64,000 nt of DNA from Chryseobacterium sp. MA9 (GCF_024399315.1 NZ_CP075170.1:868001-932000), one strand, 5' to 3'; counted from the stretch's first letter, positions 20,453 through 28,871 are shown. Made by a program: numbers and translations. The notes: generated by a model from the sequence alone, not told the origin.

Positions 20453-20715
20453 TAGGTATTATTTATTAAAAGAATGAAAATTATTGATAAGTACAGGTTT
20501 AGCCCTGATAGAAGTGGTTACCCTATATCATGAAAGGAAAAAAGGAGAACGAGGGGTATGAGCAGATAGCAGGAACAGCTTCTTACTTAAAAATCAAGTG
20601 AGAAATGTAGAGTTAAAGTAAACGTAATAAGAAAAGTTTTATCAGTTTTTTGCATTTTCATAATTTTATATTTTTTGTTAAAGACTTAAAAACCTTATGG
20701 TTACTGCATAATCGA

Positions 20716-20797
20716 TATAAGCAGATTCACTAATAATCAATATCTATAAGTGTTTCTGCTTATATTTTTTATTTATAAGTAATTATGCTTATATTTG
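20716..20797 (+). promoter_or_regulatory. satD operators and -7 promoter element
   Basis: Two inverted repeats with identical geometry, TATAAG-N8-CTTATA, lie at 20745-20764 and 20774-20793, centres 29 bp apart. A half site TATAAG is at 20716-20721. The second palindrome overlaps a Bacteroidota -7 element TATATTTG at 20790-20797, which ends only 4 bp before the satD ATG, so the transcript should be leaderless or nearly so. SatD itself has a C-terminal helix-turn-helix, so autoregulation is the simplest reading (inference). Confidence 0.6.
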
Positions 20798-20801
20798 CAG
20801 T

Positions 20802-21407
20802 ATGATAGCGGTCATTACCGGTGATATTATAAATTCACAGCATGCGGACACTGAAGTTTGGATTACCAGACTTAAAAATCTTCTCGAAAGATGGGGAAGC
20901 GCTCCTGGCACATGGGAAATCTACAGAGGAGATGAGTTCCAGTTCAAATGCAATATTGATGACGTTTTCTGGCGGTTTCTAGCCATAAAATCTCTTATTA
21001 AAAGTCAGGAAAATTTAGATGTAAGGATAGCCATCGGTATTGGTGAAGAAAGTTTCTCTTCTGAGAAAATCACAGAATCCAATGGTACAGCCTATGTACA
21101 TTCCGGAAGACTGCTTAATGACCTTAAAAATGATGGGCATACCGTTGCAATCAAAACATCCAGTGACCCGGTGGACAGGGATCTTAATATCCTGTTGAAA
21201 TGGTCATCCAAAGATTTTGACAACTGGACTATGGCTACGGCAGAGATTATTCATGAAATGATCATGAATCAGGATATTACCCAGGAAGATCTTGCTAAAA
21301 GATTTGCTATTTCACAGTCTTCTGTAAGCCAGAGACTGAAGCGAGCCAACTATGAGCTCATCGTGGAAACCAATCAGTATTTCAGAAAGAAAATCTCAGA
21401 ATTATAG
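20802..21407 (+). CDS. SatD-family protein: cyclase-like palm domain plus helix-turn-helix
   Basis: A 201-residue protein of the SatD family, whose biochemical role is not established as far as I know. Residues 1-130 show the landmarks of a class III nucleotidyl cyclase palm: GDIINS with D8, YRGDEFQ with D44, RIAIGIG at 75-81 and NGTAYVHSGRLL with R103. Residues about 159-186 are a helix-turn-helix (QEDLAKRFAISQSSVSQRLK). The gene is 2 bp from the DUF3307 gene, so they form a pair. The cyclase relation is my reading of motif order, not an established annotation. It could be an inactive nucleotide-sensing domain that drives the HTH. Confidence 0.78.
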   Translation: MIAVITGDIINSQHADTEVWITRLKNLLERWGSAPGTWEIYRGDEFQFKCNIDDVFWRFLAIKSLIKSQENLDVRIAIGIGEESFSSEKITESNGTAYVHSGRLLNDLKNDGHTVAIKTSSDPVDRDLNILLKWSSKDFDNWTMATAEIIHEMIMNQDITQEDLAKRFAISQSSVSQRLKRANYELIVETNQYFRKKISEL

Positions 21408-21409
21408 GC

Positions 21410-22105
21410 ATGATCTTTATCAGACTCATATTGGCACATCTACTCGGAGATTTTATACTTCAGCCAAATTCATGGGTTGCAGATAAGGAAAACTATAAAC
21501 TAAAAAGTAAGTTTTTATACTTTCATATTCTGATTCATACCATATTAAGTCTTATTTTTCTTTGGGATCTGAAACTTTGGTGGGTAGCTGTTCTGATAGG
21601 AATCACTCACTTCATTATTGATGCCGCCAAGCTTACATTTCAAAATGCAAAGACTAAGAAAAGATGGTTTTTCATTGATCAGTTACTGCATGGTCTGGTG
21701 ATTGCAGGAGTTTCTTTTTATTTCCAGGAATTCAGCTTCAGCTTTTTGCAGAATCAGGAGTTTTTAAAGATAATCATGGCAGCATTGTTTCTTACGACAC
21801 CGGCATCTATTTTTATCAAAATCTTATTGTCATCATGGACACCTGCTCCGGATGGCCCCAACACTATTCAAACCGAATCTTTATCAAGTGCCGGAAAATA
21901 TATCGGAATTTTAGAACGTCTGCTGGTCTTCACTTTTATCATGGTGAATCATTGGGAAGGCGTAGGTTTCATGGTGGCTGCCAAATCTGTTTTCAGATTC
22001 AGCGACCTTGCACAGGCAAAACAGAGAAAGCTTACAGAATATGTATTAATTGGTACACTGCTGAGTTTTGGACTGGCTGTCTTAACAGGAATAATAATAA
22101 AATAA
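21410..22105 (+). CDS. DUF3307 integral membrane protein
   Basis: A 231-residue polytopic protein with about six hydrophobic segments, starting MIFIRLILAHLLGDFILQP and including GITHFIIDAAKL, which are hallmarks of DUF3307. No function is known. It is coupled to satD (2-bp gap) and lies 36 bp before purC. Polar residues within the helices (HLLGD, HFIID) could form a metal or substrate site in the membrane. It is probably the membrane partner of SatD. Confidence 0.8.
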   Translation: MIFIRLILAHLLGDFILQPNSWVADKENYKLKSKFLYFHILIHTILSLIFLWDLKLWWVAVLIGITHFIIDAAKLTFQNAKTKKRWFFIDQLLHGLVIAGVSFYFQEFSFSFLQNQEFLKIIMAALFLTTPASIFIKILLSSWTPAPDGPNTIQTESLSSAGKYIGILERLLVFTFIMVNHWEGVGFMVAAKSVFRFSDLAQAKQRKLTEYVLIGTLLSFGLAVLTGIIIK

Positions 22106-22141
22106 ATCAATAAATCTAACTACAATTTAGAAAGTAAAATT

Positions 22142-22864
22142 ATGAGTCAAAAGAAAGAAATGTTGTACGAGGGGAAAGCAAAACAGGTATTTGCAACCGA
22201 TAATCCTGATGAAGTAGTAGTACGTTTCAAAGACGATGCTACAGCATTTAACGCTCAAAAGAAAGGTCAGGTTGATCTTAAAGGGGAAATGAACAACGCC
22301 ATCACAACCCTTATTTTTGAATACTTAAATGAAAAAGGAATCAAAACTCATTTCATCAAACAATTGGACGAAAGAGAGCAGTTGGTAAGAAAAGTATCTA
22401 TCATTCCTTTGGAAATGGTGGTAAGAAACTACTCTGCAGGAAGTATGGCACAAAGATTAGGAGTTGAAGAAGGTATCAAATCTCCGGTAACAATCTTCGA
22501 TATCTGCTACAAAAAAGACGAATTGGGAGATCCGCTTATCAATGATCACCATGCTGTTTTCTTAGGAGCTGCTACTTATGAAGAGCTTGACGAAATGTAT
22601 GAATTGACTTCGGATATCAATGAAATCCTTATCGACCTGTTTGATAAAATCAACATAATCCTGGTAGATTTCAAAATAGAATTAGGTAAAACTTCAGATG
22701 GTGAAATCATCCTTGCTGACGAGATTTCTCCTGATACCTGCAGACTTTGGGATAAAGATACCATGAAGAAATTAGATAAAGACAGATTCAGAAGAGACTT
22801 AGGAGAAGTTACTGAGGCTTACGTTGAAATCTATAACCGTCTTAAAAATCTTTTACAGAAATAA
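22142..22864 (+). CDS. purC: Phosphoribosylaminoimidazole-succinocarboxamide synthase (SAICAR synthetase)
   Basis: ATP-dependent ligase of purine synthesis that adds aspartate to CAIR. The 240 residues match the usual length. Motifs [26 protein letters not shown] and [14 protein letters not shown] are diagnostic. It precedes purF, separated by about 100 bp of AT-rich repeat-like sequence. Confidence 0.97.
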   Translation: MSQKKEMLYEGKAKQVFATDNPDEVVVRFKDDATAFNAQKKGQVDLKGEMNNAITTLIFEYLNEKGIKTHFIKQLDEREQLVRKVSIIPLEMVVRNYSAGSMAQRLGVEEGIKSPVTIFDICYKKDELGDPLINDHHAVFLGAATYEELDEMYELTSDINEILIDLFDKINIILVDFKIELGKTSDGEIILADEISPDTCRLWDKDTMKKLDKDRFRRDLGEVTEAYVEIYNRLKNLLQK

Positions 22865-22963
22865 GATTTAATTCATTTAAAGATTTAATAATTTAAAAAA
22901 TGAAGCAGTCAGCAATCTTTTAATCATTAAATTTTTAAATCTTTTAATTTAGAAAAAATAGAA

Positions 22964-24463
22964 ATGAAAAGTTTAGACATTCATAAAAGTGAATATTTAA
23001 AACAGTTTGAAACCCAGACTTACGGAAGAAATCTTTTCAGAACTCAGGAAGAGGAAAGACTGGATGCTCCCAATGAAGAATGTGGGATCTTCGGTTTGTA
23101 TTCGGATAATGATCTGGATACTTTCTCTCTTTCACAGTTCGGGCTTTTTGCATTACAGCACAGAGGCCAGGAAGCTTGCGGTATTTCCGTTTTAAAAGAC
23201 GGAAGAATTACCAATATGAAAGATGAAGGACTGGTTTTAGATGTTTATAAAGACATTCAGGAACCTGAAACTTTTATGGGAAATTCTGCAATTGGGCATA
23301 CCCGTTATACCACTGCAGGAGATAAAAAGAAATATAACTTCCAGCCATTTTTCGCGAAAAACGAATATGACCAGATTATACTTTCTATAGCACACAACGG
23401 TAATCTTACCAATGCCAAAGAATTAAAGCAAGAATTAGAGGCTGAAGGCGTAGTTTTCAGAGCTACATCCGATTCTGAGGTGATTCTGAGACTGATCCAG
23501 AAAAACCTTGATTTAGGTCTACGCGGCGCTATTAAAGCAACCATGGAAAAGATCGAAGGAGCTTATTCCGTAGTAGGGATGACCAGAAATAAATTCTTTG
23601 CATTCAGAGATTTCAACGGAATCCGTCCGTTGGTTTTGGGAGCTATAGACGAGAGATCTTATGTAGTAGCCTCAGAATCTGTGGCATTGGATGCTGTAGG
23701 AGCTCAATATGTACGTAATATCCTTCCTGGTGAGATCATTTATACCAATGAAAATGAACCTGGAAAACTTCATTCTTATATGATGGATGAGGCGAAAGGA
23801 AAGCAGAGAATCTGCTCTTTTGAATATATATACTTTGCAAGACCTGACTCTACTTTAGAAAATATCAATGTATACGAGATCAGAGAAAAATCTGGGGAGA
23901 AAATCTGGGAACAGGCTCCTGTAGAGGCTGATCTGGTTATTGGAGTTCCGGATTCCGGAGTTCCTGCTGCCATTGGTTTCTCTAAAGCTTCAGGAATACC
24001 TTTCCGTCCTGTTTTGATCAAAAACAGATATATCGGAAGAAGCTTTATCGTTCCTACACAGGAAATGAGAGAAAGGGTAGTGAATCTTAAACTGAACCCG
24101 ATCATTTCTGAAATGAAAGATAAAAGAGTTGTGATCATTGATGACTCTATCGTTCGAGGAACAACATCTAAGAGACTTGTTAAAATTCTAAAAGATGCAG
24201 GAGTAAAGGAAATCCACTTCAGAAGTGTTTCTCCACCAATCATTGCACCATGTTATCTGGGAATTGATACTCCGTCCAAAGATGATCTGATCTCTGCCAA
24301 TATGACGACAGAAGAGCTTAAAAATTATTTGGGAGTAGATTCCTTAGAGTTTTTAAGCATAGATAACCTGAAAGAAATTTTAGGATCTGCAAATCACTGC
24401 TTCGGATGTTTTACTGAAGAATATCCTGTAGAAAAAGGAGAGGAGGTAGATTTATTCAATTAA
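22964..24463 (+). CDS. purF: Amidophosphoribosyltransferase
   Basis: First enzyme of de novo purine synthesis; transfers glutamine amide nitrogen to PRPP. The Ntn glutaminase domain begins at C40 in NEECGIFGLY, so residues 1-39 would have to be removed as a propeptide or the start lies further in; this extension is longer than the 11-residue propeptide of Bacillus PurF. The PRPP loop VVIIDDSIVRGTTS is intact, and later Cys residues (CYLGID, NHCFGCF) resemble the Fe-S ligands of Bacillus-type enzymes. 499 residues in total. Confidence 0.96.
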   Translation: MKSLDIHKSEYLKQFETQTYGRNLFRTQEEERLDAPNEECGIFGLYSDNDLDTFSLSQFGLFALQHRGQEACGISVLKDGRITNMKDEGLVLDVYKDIQEPETFMGNSAIGHTRYTTAGDKKKYNFQPFFAKNEYDQIILSIAHNGNLTNAKELKQELEAEGVVFRATSDSEVILRLIQKNLDLGLRGAIKATMEKIEGAYSVVGMTRNKFFAFRDFNGIRPLVLGAIDERSYVVASESVALDAVGAQYVRNILPGEIIYTNENEPGKLHSYMMDEAKGKQRICSFEYIYFARPDSTLENINVYEIREKSGEKIWEQAPVEADLVIGVPDSGVPAAIGFSKASGIPFRPVLIKNRYIGRSFIVPTQEMRERVVNLKLNPIISEMKDKRVVIIDDSIVRGTTSKRLVKILKDAGVKEIHFRSVSPPIIAPCYLGIDTPSKDDLISANMTTEELKNYLGVDSLEFLSIDNLKEILGSANHCFGCFTEEYPVEKGEEVDLFN

Positions 24464-24489
24464 TCTCTTATTGAAAATAACAAAAATAG

Positions 24490-24522
24490 AAGAGCTGGGT
24501 CTGTACCCGGCTCTTTTGTTTT
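24490..24522 (+). terminator. Terminator of purF
   Basis: AAGAGCTGGGT (24490-24500) pairs with ACCCGGCTCTT (24505-24515), followed by TTGTTTT. Confidence 0.88.
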
Positions 24523-24604
24523 ATAAATGTAGCAAAAGCTTAATATTCCTGTATTATACAATATACAGTAGAGTTTTAATTTTACCAGATTAAAATTTCA
24601 GGAT

Positions 24605-25552
24605 ATGAAAAACGCATTTTTCACCGGTATTTTTCTGGTATTTGCCCAACTTTACACATCACAATCTTTCGATAAACAGGCACATCGCGGAGGGAAATCT
24701 CTTTATCCGGAAAATACCATTCCGGCAATGAAGAATGCCTTAAAAATGAATATAACAACCCTGGAAATGGATCTGGCCATCACAAAGGACAAAAAGGTCA
24801 TTCTTTCCCATGATGCTTTCCTTTCGCCGGAGTTGGTTACAAAGCCGGATGGAACCTATATTCCAAAAGACTCTGGTTTTTATTATAAGATTTATGAAAT
24901 GCCTTATGCAAAAATTAAGACATTTGATGTAGGCCTTAAAAAACTTAATAACTATCCCGATCAAAAGAAAATGAAGGCTCAGAAACCTCTCTTTTCAGAG
25001 GTCATAGATGCATGTGAAGCTTATGCCCGTGAACTAAAGAGACCATTGCCTTTTTATAATATAGAAACAAAGACGCGTCCTTTCTCTGATAACATATTTC
25101 ATCCGGAACCGAAAGAATTTGTTGATCTGATGATGAAAGTTATTGTAGAGAAAAAGATCCAGGATAGAGTGATCATTCAGTCTTTTGATCCCAGAACACT
25201 GGAAATCCTTCACAAAGAATATCCTAAAATCATGACAGCTTTACTGGTAGAAAAAGTGGATGATAAAAAACTGGCTCAGCAGCAGGCTTACTTTAAAAAC
25301 ATTCCTGTGGAAAAATTCAAAATGTATCCCGATCATTTGAGCGGAGTGGCAGGAGATATGAAGTTCCTGAGTTTTACTCCAGCTATTTACAGTCCTGAAC
25401 ATCATCTCGTGACTCCCGAATTGGTAAAGGAATGCCATTTATTAGGAATGAAAGTAATCCCATGGACCGTAAATACAAAAGAAAGATTGAAGGAATTAAA
25501 GGATATGGGAATTGACGGAGTAATCAGCGATGATCCAAGAATATTCGAATAA
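24605..25552 (+). CDS. Glycerophosphodiester phosphodiesterase, exported
   Basis: A GlpQ/UgpQ-type phosphodiesterase that cleaves glycerophosphodiesters to glycerol-3-phosphate and an alcohol. An N-terminal signal peptide (FLVFAQLYTSQ) suggests periplasmic location. The catalytic region AHRGGKSLYPENTIPA near residue 28 and the metal ligands in LEMDLAITKD and SHDAFL are present. 315 residues. Single gene with its own terminator; phospholipid turnover is the likely use. Confidence 0.92.
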   Translation: MKNAFFTGIFLVFAQLYTSQSFDKQAHRGGKSLYPENTIPAMKNALKMNITTLEMDLAITKDKKVILSHDAFLSPELVTKPDGTYIPKDSGFYYKIYEMPYAKIKTFDVGLKKLNNYPDQKKMKAQKPLFSEVIDACEAYARELKRPLPFYNIETKTRPFSDNIFHPEPKEFVDLMMKVIVEKKIQDRVIIQSFDPRTLEILHKEYPKIMTALLVEKVDDKKLAQQQAYFKNIPVEKFKMYPDHLSGVAGDMKFLSFTPAIYSPEHHLVTPELVKECHLLGMKVIPWTVNTKERLKELKDMGIDGVISDDPRIFE

Positions 25553-25580
25553 CTAAAAAAATATTGTACCTATCAATATA

Positions 25581-25609
25581 AATAGCCGGAAGAAATTCTT
25601 CCGGCTATT
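25581..25609. terminator. Bidirectional terminator between the phosphodiesterase and the first porin gene
   Basis: AATAGCCGGAAGAA pairs perfectly with TTCTTCCGGCTATT in a 14-bp stem with T-rich flanks on both strands. Confidence 0.88.
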
Positions 25610-25658
25610 TTATGCGTGCAGATAACTGCACTTAGGGTTAAAAAATTGGTTCTGTTAA

Positions 25659-26366
25659 TTAAAATTTATAGTTCAGGCCTAACTGAAATACTCTGTTATT
25701 GTTTTCAGCGGCAGGTCTGCTTTTATCAATTTTGGTTAAGCTGTTTACATATCTTGCACTGATACCGATGTTGGAAGTGATATCATATCCTAAACCAAGA
25801 CCTAATCCGAAATTGAATTTGTTGATCATATCTTTGTCGATATCTTGAGAATTTGAACTTGCAGTAGTGGTAGTAACACCACCTGTAGTACTTGCTACAG
25901 TAGATTCTGCTTTGTTTTTTCCATTAAGGAAATAACTGAACTCAGGTCCTGCTTCAATATAAAACTTGTCAATAGGTCTCATTTGAACCATTAATGGAAC
26001 TGAAATGTAGTTCATTTGTACTCTGCTCTGTACTTTAGTCTTTACATTCGTAACTCCATTGTCCGTTTCTGTAGAATACATTACATCTTTTGCCCCCATT
26101 TGGTTGAATAATACCTCCGGCTGGAAGCTGAATTGTTTTGAAATTGGAATATTAACGAATGCACCTGCGTGAAAACCTAGTTGCTGAGTATTGATCCCGA
26201 ATTTCTGCTGACTGAAATAAGCGGAGTTTCCTCCTGCTTTAATCCCGAATCTAATAGGTTGAACATCTTTTTTTAGTGGTGATGCATTTACTGTTTTTGT
26301 TTCTGTCTCTTGAGCGAAAGCTAATGTACCAGCAGTTAATGCTAATCCTAAAAATAACTTCTTCAT
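25659..26366 (-). CDS. Outer-membrane beta-barrel protein, PorT/OmpA-like family (array copy 1)
   Basis: A 235-residue outer-membrane protein with a signal peptide ending in GTLAFAQ. The body has alternating strands with barrel signatures (RFGIKAGGNSAYF, FYIEAGPEFSYFL, GLGLGYDITSNIGISARY) and ends in LGLNYKF with a terminal Phe, as needed for barrel insertion. It is the longest of four paralogues in tandem on the minus strand; the extra length lies in a Thr/Ser-rich loop (STVASTTGGVTTTTASS). Its role is unknown. A near-perfect sigma-54-type promoter lies about 65 bp upstream. Confidence 0.88.
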   Translation of the reverse strand: MKKLFLGLALTAGTLAFAQETETKTVNASPLKKDVQPIRFGIKAGGNSAYFSQQKFGINTQQLGFHAGAFVNIPISKQFSFQPEVLFNQMGAKDVMYSTETDNGVTNVKTKVQSRVQMNYISVPLMVQMRPIDKFYIEAGPEFSYFLNGKNKAESTVASTTGGVTTTTASSNSQDIDKDMINKFNFGLGLGLGYDITSNIGISARYVNSLTKIDKSRPAAENNNRVFQLGLNYKF

Positions 26367-26430
26367 AATTTTATTTTTTTAATTTTACTATTTGTGTGTC
26401 GGATGATTTCTCAATCAGACTCCAATTATT

Positions 26431-26449
26431 TTGCAAATTGCTTGCCAAA
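26431..26449 (-). promoter_or_regulatory. Sigma-54-like promoter of porin copy 1
   Basis: On the minus strand TTTGGCAAGCAATTTGCAA. The GG (-24) and GC (-12) dinucleotides are separated by exactly 10 bases and TTGGCA/TTGC match the sigma-54 consensus. Confidence 0.6.
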
Positions 26450-26681
26450 GTTGAAAAATGCCTGTTTATAGGGCATTCGAAGGGGCTTTTGGAGATTTTT
26501 TTTTCAATCATTTATCCCTTTTTAATGAATAAATATGCTGCCAAACTGAATATTTTATGAAAAGAGTTGAAGACTCAGAAAGCTTTATTGTAGATAATTG
26601 AAATGATAAATAATTAAAAAACAGGAACTATTCTTATAAAAATATCGAAGTATCCGGGCTGTTTTCAAGACCTGAAATAAA

Positions 26682-26709
26682 AATACCGGACCATTTATAG
26701 CCCGGTATT
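26682..26709 (-). terminator. Terminator kept behind the porin relic
   Basis: AATACCGG (26682-26689) pairs with CCGGTATT (26702-26709). On the minus strand it follows the relic's stop codon by about 25 bp and runs into TATTTTTATTT. Confidence 0.65.
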
Positions 26710-26732
26710 GATTTTGAAAATAATAAATATCT

Positions 26733-26847
26733 CTATTTAAACTTATATGCAACTCCAATCTGAAGTGCATTATTTCTTACTTTATCATTTCTCTTTGCAT
26801 TGTAAAAAAACATCAACCGCTGCCATTACTACAAAGAGTTTTCTCAT
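26733..26847 (-). pseudogene. Relic of a fifth porin paralogue (both ends kept, middle lost)
   Basis: From the ATG at 26847 the minus strand reads MRKLFVVMAAVDVF, the start of a signal peptide. In another frame the stretch ending with the stop at 26733-26735 reads KVRNNALQIGVAYKFK, which matches the paralogues' C termini (NNVFQVGLAYKFK). About 500-600 bp of barrel coding sequence is missing between the two and the junction is out of frame. The relic still has a sigma-54-like promoter in front and a hairpin behind, so it is a decayed gene in an otherwise intact transcription unit. Confidence 0.75.
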
Positions 26848-26877
26848 GATTTTAAAGTCTTGATTTTTCCTCATCGC

Positions 26878-26894
26878 GGCAAAATATCTGCCAC
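26878..26894 (-). promoter_or_regulatory. Sigma-54-like promoter of the porin relic
   Basis: On the minus strand GTGGCAGATATTTTGCC; GG and GC are 10 bases apart and the flanks fit TGGCA/TTGC. It lies about 32 bp before the relic's ATG. Confidence 0.5.
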
Positions 26895-26929
26895 AAAGGG
26901 GAGAAGTGATAAAAATCATGCAATATGCG

Positions 26930-27217
26930 AAAAAGTCAGGCTTAAACTAATAAACCTGACTTTTTCTATTGAAATCAAAATGTATCTAATTATTGAGCAA
27001 AATACACTCCTGTATGATGCTTTGCATTTTATGTGCTAACCAACCCAATGCTGTTCACGTTAAAAAGTTTATAATGGTAATAGTTAGATTTGAGCATTGA
27101 AATTCAATTGATAAATCAATTGAACCAACACCTATTTTATTGTAAAAACAGGAGCCATAAGTTGGAAATTTCCGGAATAAAGTACAATCACTACTCATAC
27201 GCAAATTTCTTGCCAAA
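26930..27217 (-). ncRNA. Candidate orphan small RNA between a sigma-54-like promoter and a terminator
   Basis: A perfect-spacing sigma-54-like site (TTTGGCAAGAAATTTGC, minus strand of 27201-27217) has no protein gene behind it. About 220-250 bp further on is a strong hairpin (AAAAAGTCAGG at 26930-26940 with CCTGACTTTTT at 26955-26965). The interval has no porin similarity; a 47-codon frame starting at 27199 would begin before the predicted transcription start. The transcript would run from about 27189 to 26930. Its existence is inference from the two signals. Confidence 0.35.
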
Positions 27218-27235
27218 AAACATCAATATAATAAA

Positions 27236-27263
27236 AAAGCCGGATTAAATTTAATCCGGCTTT
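27236..27263 (-). terminator. Terminator of porin copy 2
   Basis: A perfect 14-bp palindromic stem, AAAGCCGGATTAAA with TTTAATCCGGCTTT, with a T run on the minus strand side. Confidence 0.88.
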
Positions 27264-27306
27264 GTATTGATTAGAAGGCTGCTTTTAAAAAGCTTACCTC
27301 AGTTTT

Positions 27307-27891
27307 TTAGAATTTATAAGCTAAACCTACCTGGAATACTCCGTTTCTAGAAGCGTCACCTGGGTTGTTTTTAGGGACATCAGATAATCCTGCAGTATAT
27401 CTTAGATTCACTCCGATATTTTGTGTGAAATAATATCCAGCTCCAAGACCAATTCCGAAATCAAAAGTTTTCAAATTGTCTTTAATATCTACAGATCCGC
27501 CGTTACCTTTTCCTTTAGCACTGATAAGGAAACCAAATTGAGGACCTGCTTCTACATATAGATTAGGGATCAGGTTATACTGTAACATTACCGGTACTGC
27601 GATATAATCCGTGTTAAGTTTTAGATCACTGTTACCTTTATATTTACCACCCAAACCGCTGTATAATACTTCCGGCTGTACAGAGAAGTCTTGTGCTACT
27701 GGAATGTTTGCAAAAACCCCACCGTAAAATCCAGCTTTTGAATTTAAATCACTGTTAGAAATAGTAGAAATATTAAGACCTGCTTTTACACCAAATCTAA
27801 CTGGAGAAGATGAAGCAGTAGAAGTTGAAGTCTTCTGAGCAAAAGTGAAAGTACCTGCTACTAAGGCAAGACCTAAAAAAATCTTTTTCAT
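27307..27891 (-). CDS. Outer-membrane beta-barrel protein (array copy 2)
   Basis: A 194-residue paralogue with signal peptide MKKIFLGLALVAGTFTFAQ and barrel strands RFGVKAGLNIST, SVQPEVLYSGLG, NLYVEAGPQFGFL and GLGAGYYFTQNIGVNLRY. It ends in VGLAYKF. It is closest in layout to copy 3. A sigma-54-like site with GA instead of GC at -12 lies 50-65 bp upstream, and it has its own terminator, so each array member is an independent unit. Confidence 0.88.
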   Translation of the reverse strand: MKKIFLGLALVAGTFTFAQKTSTSTASSSPVRFGVKAGLNISTISNSDLNSKAGFYGGVFANIPVAQDFSVQPEVLYSGLGGKYKGNSDLKLNTDYIAVPVMLQYNLIPNLYVEAGPQFGFLISAKGKGNGGSVDIKDNLKTFDFGIGLGAGYYFTQNIGVNLRYTAGLSDVPKNNPGDASRNGVFQVGLAYKF

Positions 27892-27940
27892 AAGTTTTAT
27901 ATTTTAATAGTTTTTAAGTTTTATTTAACATTTCATTAAG

Positions 27941-27959
27941 AATCAAATGTTGTGCCAAA
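27941..27959 (-). promoter_or_regulatory. Sigma-54-like element of porin copy 2
   Basis: Minus strand TTTGGCACAACATTTGATT. TGGCAC matches the -24 consensus; -12 is GA at the correct 10-base spacing, so it is weaker than the GC-type sites. Confidence 0.42.
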
Positions 27960-28023
27960 GTCAAAATATACTGTTAATCTATTATTTATGCTTATTCTAT
28001 CTGTTAATTTTTTCTTTTGTATA

Positions 28024-28056
28024 AAAAAGCCGGGCTCATTTTGAGCCCGGCCTTAC
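28024..28056 (-). terminator. Terminator of porin copy 3
   Basis: GCCGGGCTCA pairs with TGAGCCCGGC; TTTTTTAT follows on the minus strand. Confidence 0.88.
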
Positions 28057-28095
28057 TTTAATTATAAAAACTTAACGAGAAAAGCTAAATAAGCT

Positions 28096-28710
28096 TTAGA
28101 ATTTGTAATTTATCCCTACTTGGAATACACTGTTCTTCACAGATCCTGTTCTGTCATATCCGTATTGGTATCTTGTTTTCACAATATCAGATAATCCTGC
28201 AGTATATCTCACATTTATACCAATGTTTTTGGTAAAGTAATAGCCTGCTCCTAATCCGATTCCAAAGTCAAAAGAATTTGTTGCGCTTTTAAAAGCACCG
28301 GTAGAAGCACTTTTCTTTAATCTTGCATCAATTAAGAAATTAAACTGTGGCCCTGCTTCTACATATAAATTAGGAAGAGCATTGTATTGAAACATTATAG
28401 GTACAGAAAGATATTCTAAATTAAGTTTGGTCTCATCACCTCCCTTTCCTTTTGCTCCCGTTGCACTATATAAAGCCTCCGGCTGAATTGAAAAATCCTT
28501 TGCTATAGGAATATTAGCAAATACACCTCCATAAAATCCCGCTTTTGAATTCATATCCATATTAGAAAGGTTAGATACGTTCAGACCTGCTTTTAAACCG
28601 AACTTGATTTTAGAAGAAGATGTTGATGGAGTAGTAGCATCAGTTGAAGTGTTCTGAGCAAAAGCAAAAGTACCTGTGATAATTGCCAGGCCTAGAAAAA
28701 TCTTTTTCAT
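28096..28710 (-). CDS. Outer-membrane beta-barrel protein (array copy 3)
   Basis: A 204-residue paralogue with signal peptide ending in GTFAFAQ, then KFGLKAGLNVSNLS, SIQPEALYSATG, NLYVEAGPQFNFL, GLGAGYYFTKNIGINVRY and a terminal VGINYKF. The first 130 residues are very similar to copy 2, pointing to recent duplication; the loop before the last strand carries an insertion (RYQYGYDRTGS). The promoter region keeps the -24 GG but a poor -12 (28750-28766). Confidence 0.88.
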   Translation of the reverse strand: MKKIFLGLAIITGTFAFAQNTSTDATTPSTSSSKIKFGLKAGLNVSNLSNMDMNSKAGFYGGVFANIPIAKDFSIQPEALYSATGAKGKGGDETKLNLEYLSVPIMFQYNALPNLYVEAGPQFNFLIDARLKKSASTGAFKSATNSFDFGIGLGAGYYFTKNIGINVRYTAGLSDIVKTRYQYGYDRTGSVKNSVFQVGINYKF

Positions 28711-28749
28711 AGATTAGTTTTATTTTAAATTGTTTAACGCTCGGAAAGC

Positions 28750-28766
28750 AACAAACTATATGCCGT
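28750..28766 (-). promoter_or_regulatory. Degenerate sigma-54-like element of porin copy 3
   Basis: Minus strand CACGGCATATAGTTTGTT; GG with 10-base spacing to GT. The weakest site of the array; listed because position and spacing match its neighbours. Confidence 0.25.
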
Positions 28767-28871
28767 GAATCCCCTTCTGTAGGGACTTTATCATATTTTT
28801 AACAGATATAAAATCAACAGTGTGGGATATATGTTTAATGTTATATCAAAGGATCAAGGTTTTAGGATAAA

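Larger units (their letters stand above)
20374..20801. other. 428-bp gap between the nuclease and satD
   Basis: Contains the nuclease terminator (20415-20452), about 250 bp of sequence with no supported gene, and the palindromic operator and promoter region of satD (20716-20797). Confidence 0.5.

Noticed and set aside
27055..27199. 47-codon ORF in the candidate small-RNA interval
   Set aside because: Its ATG lies before the predicted transcription start and it has no ribosome binding site or similarity to the porins.
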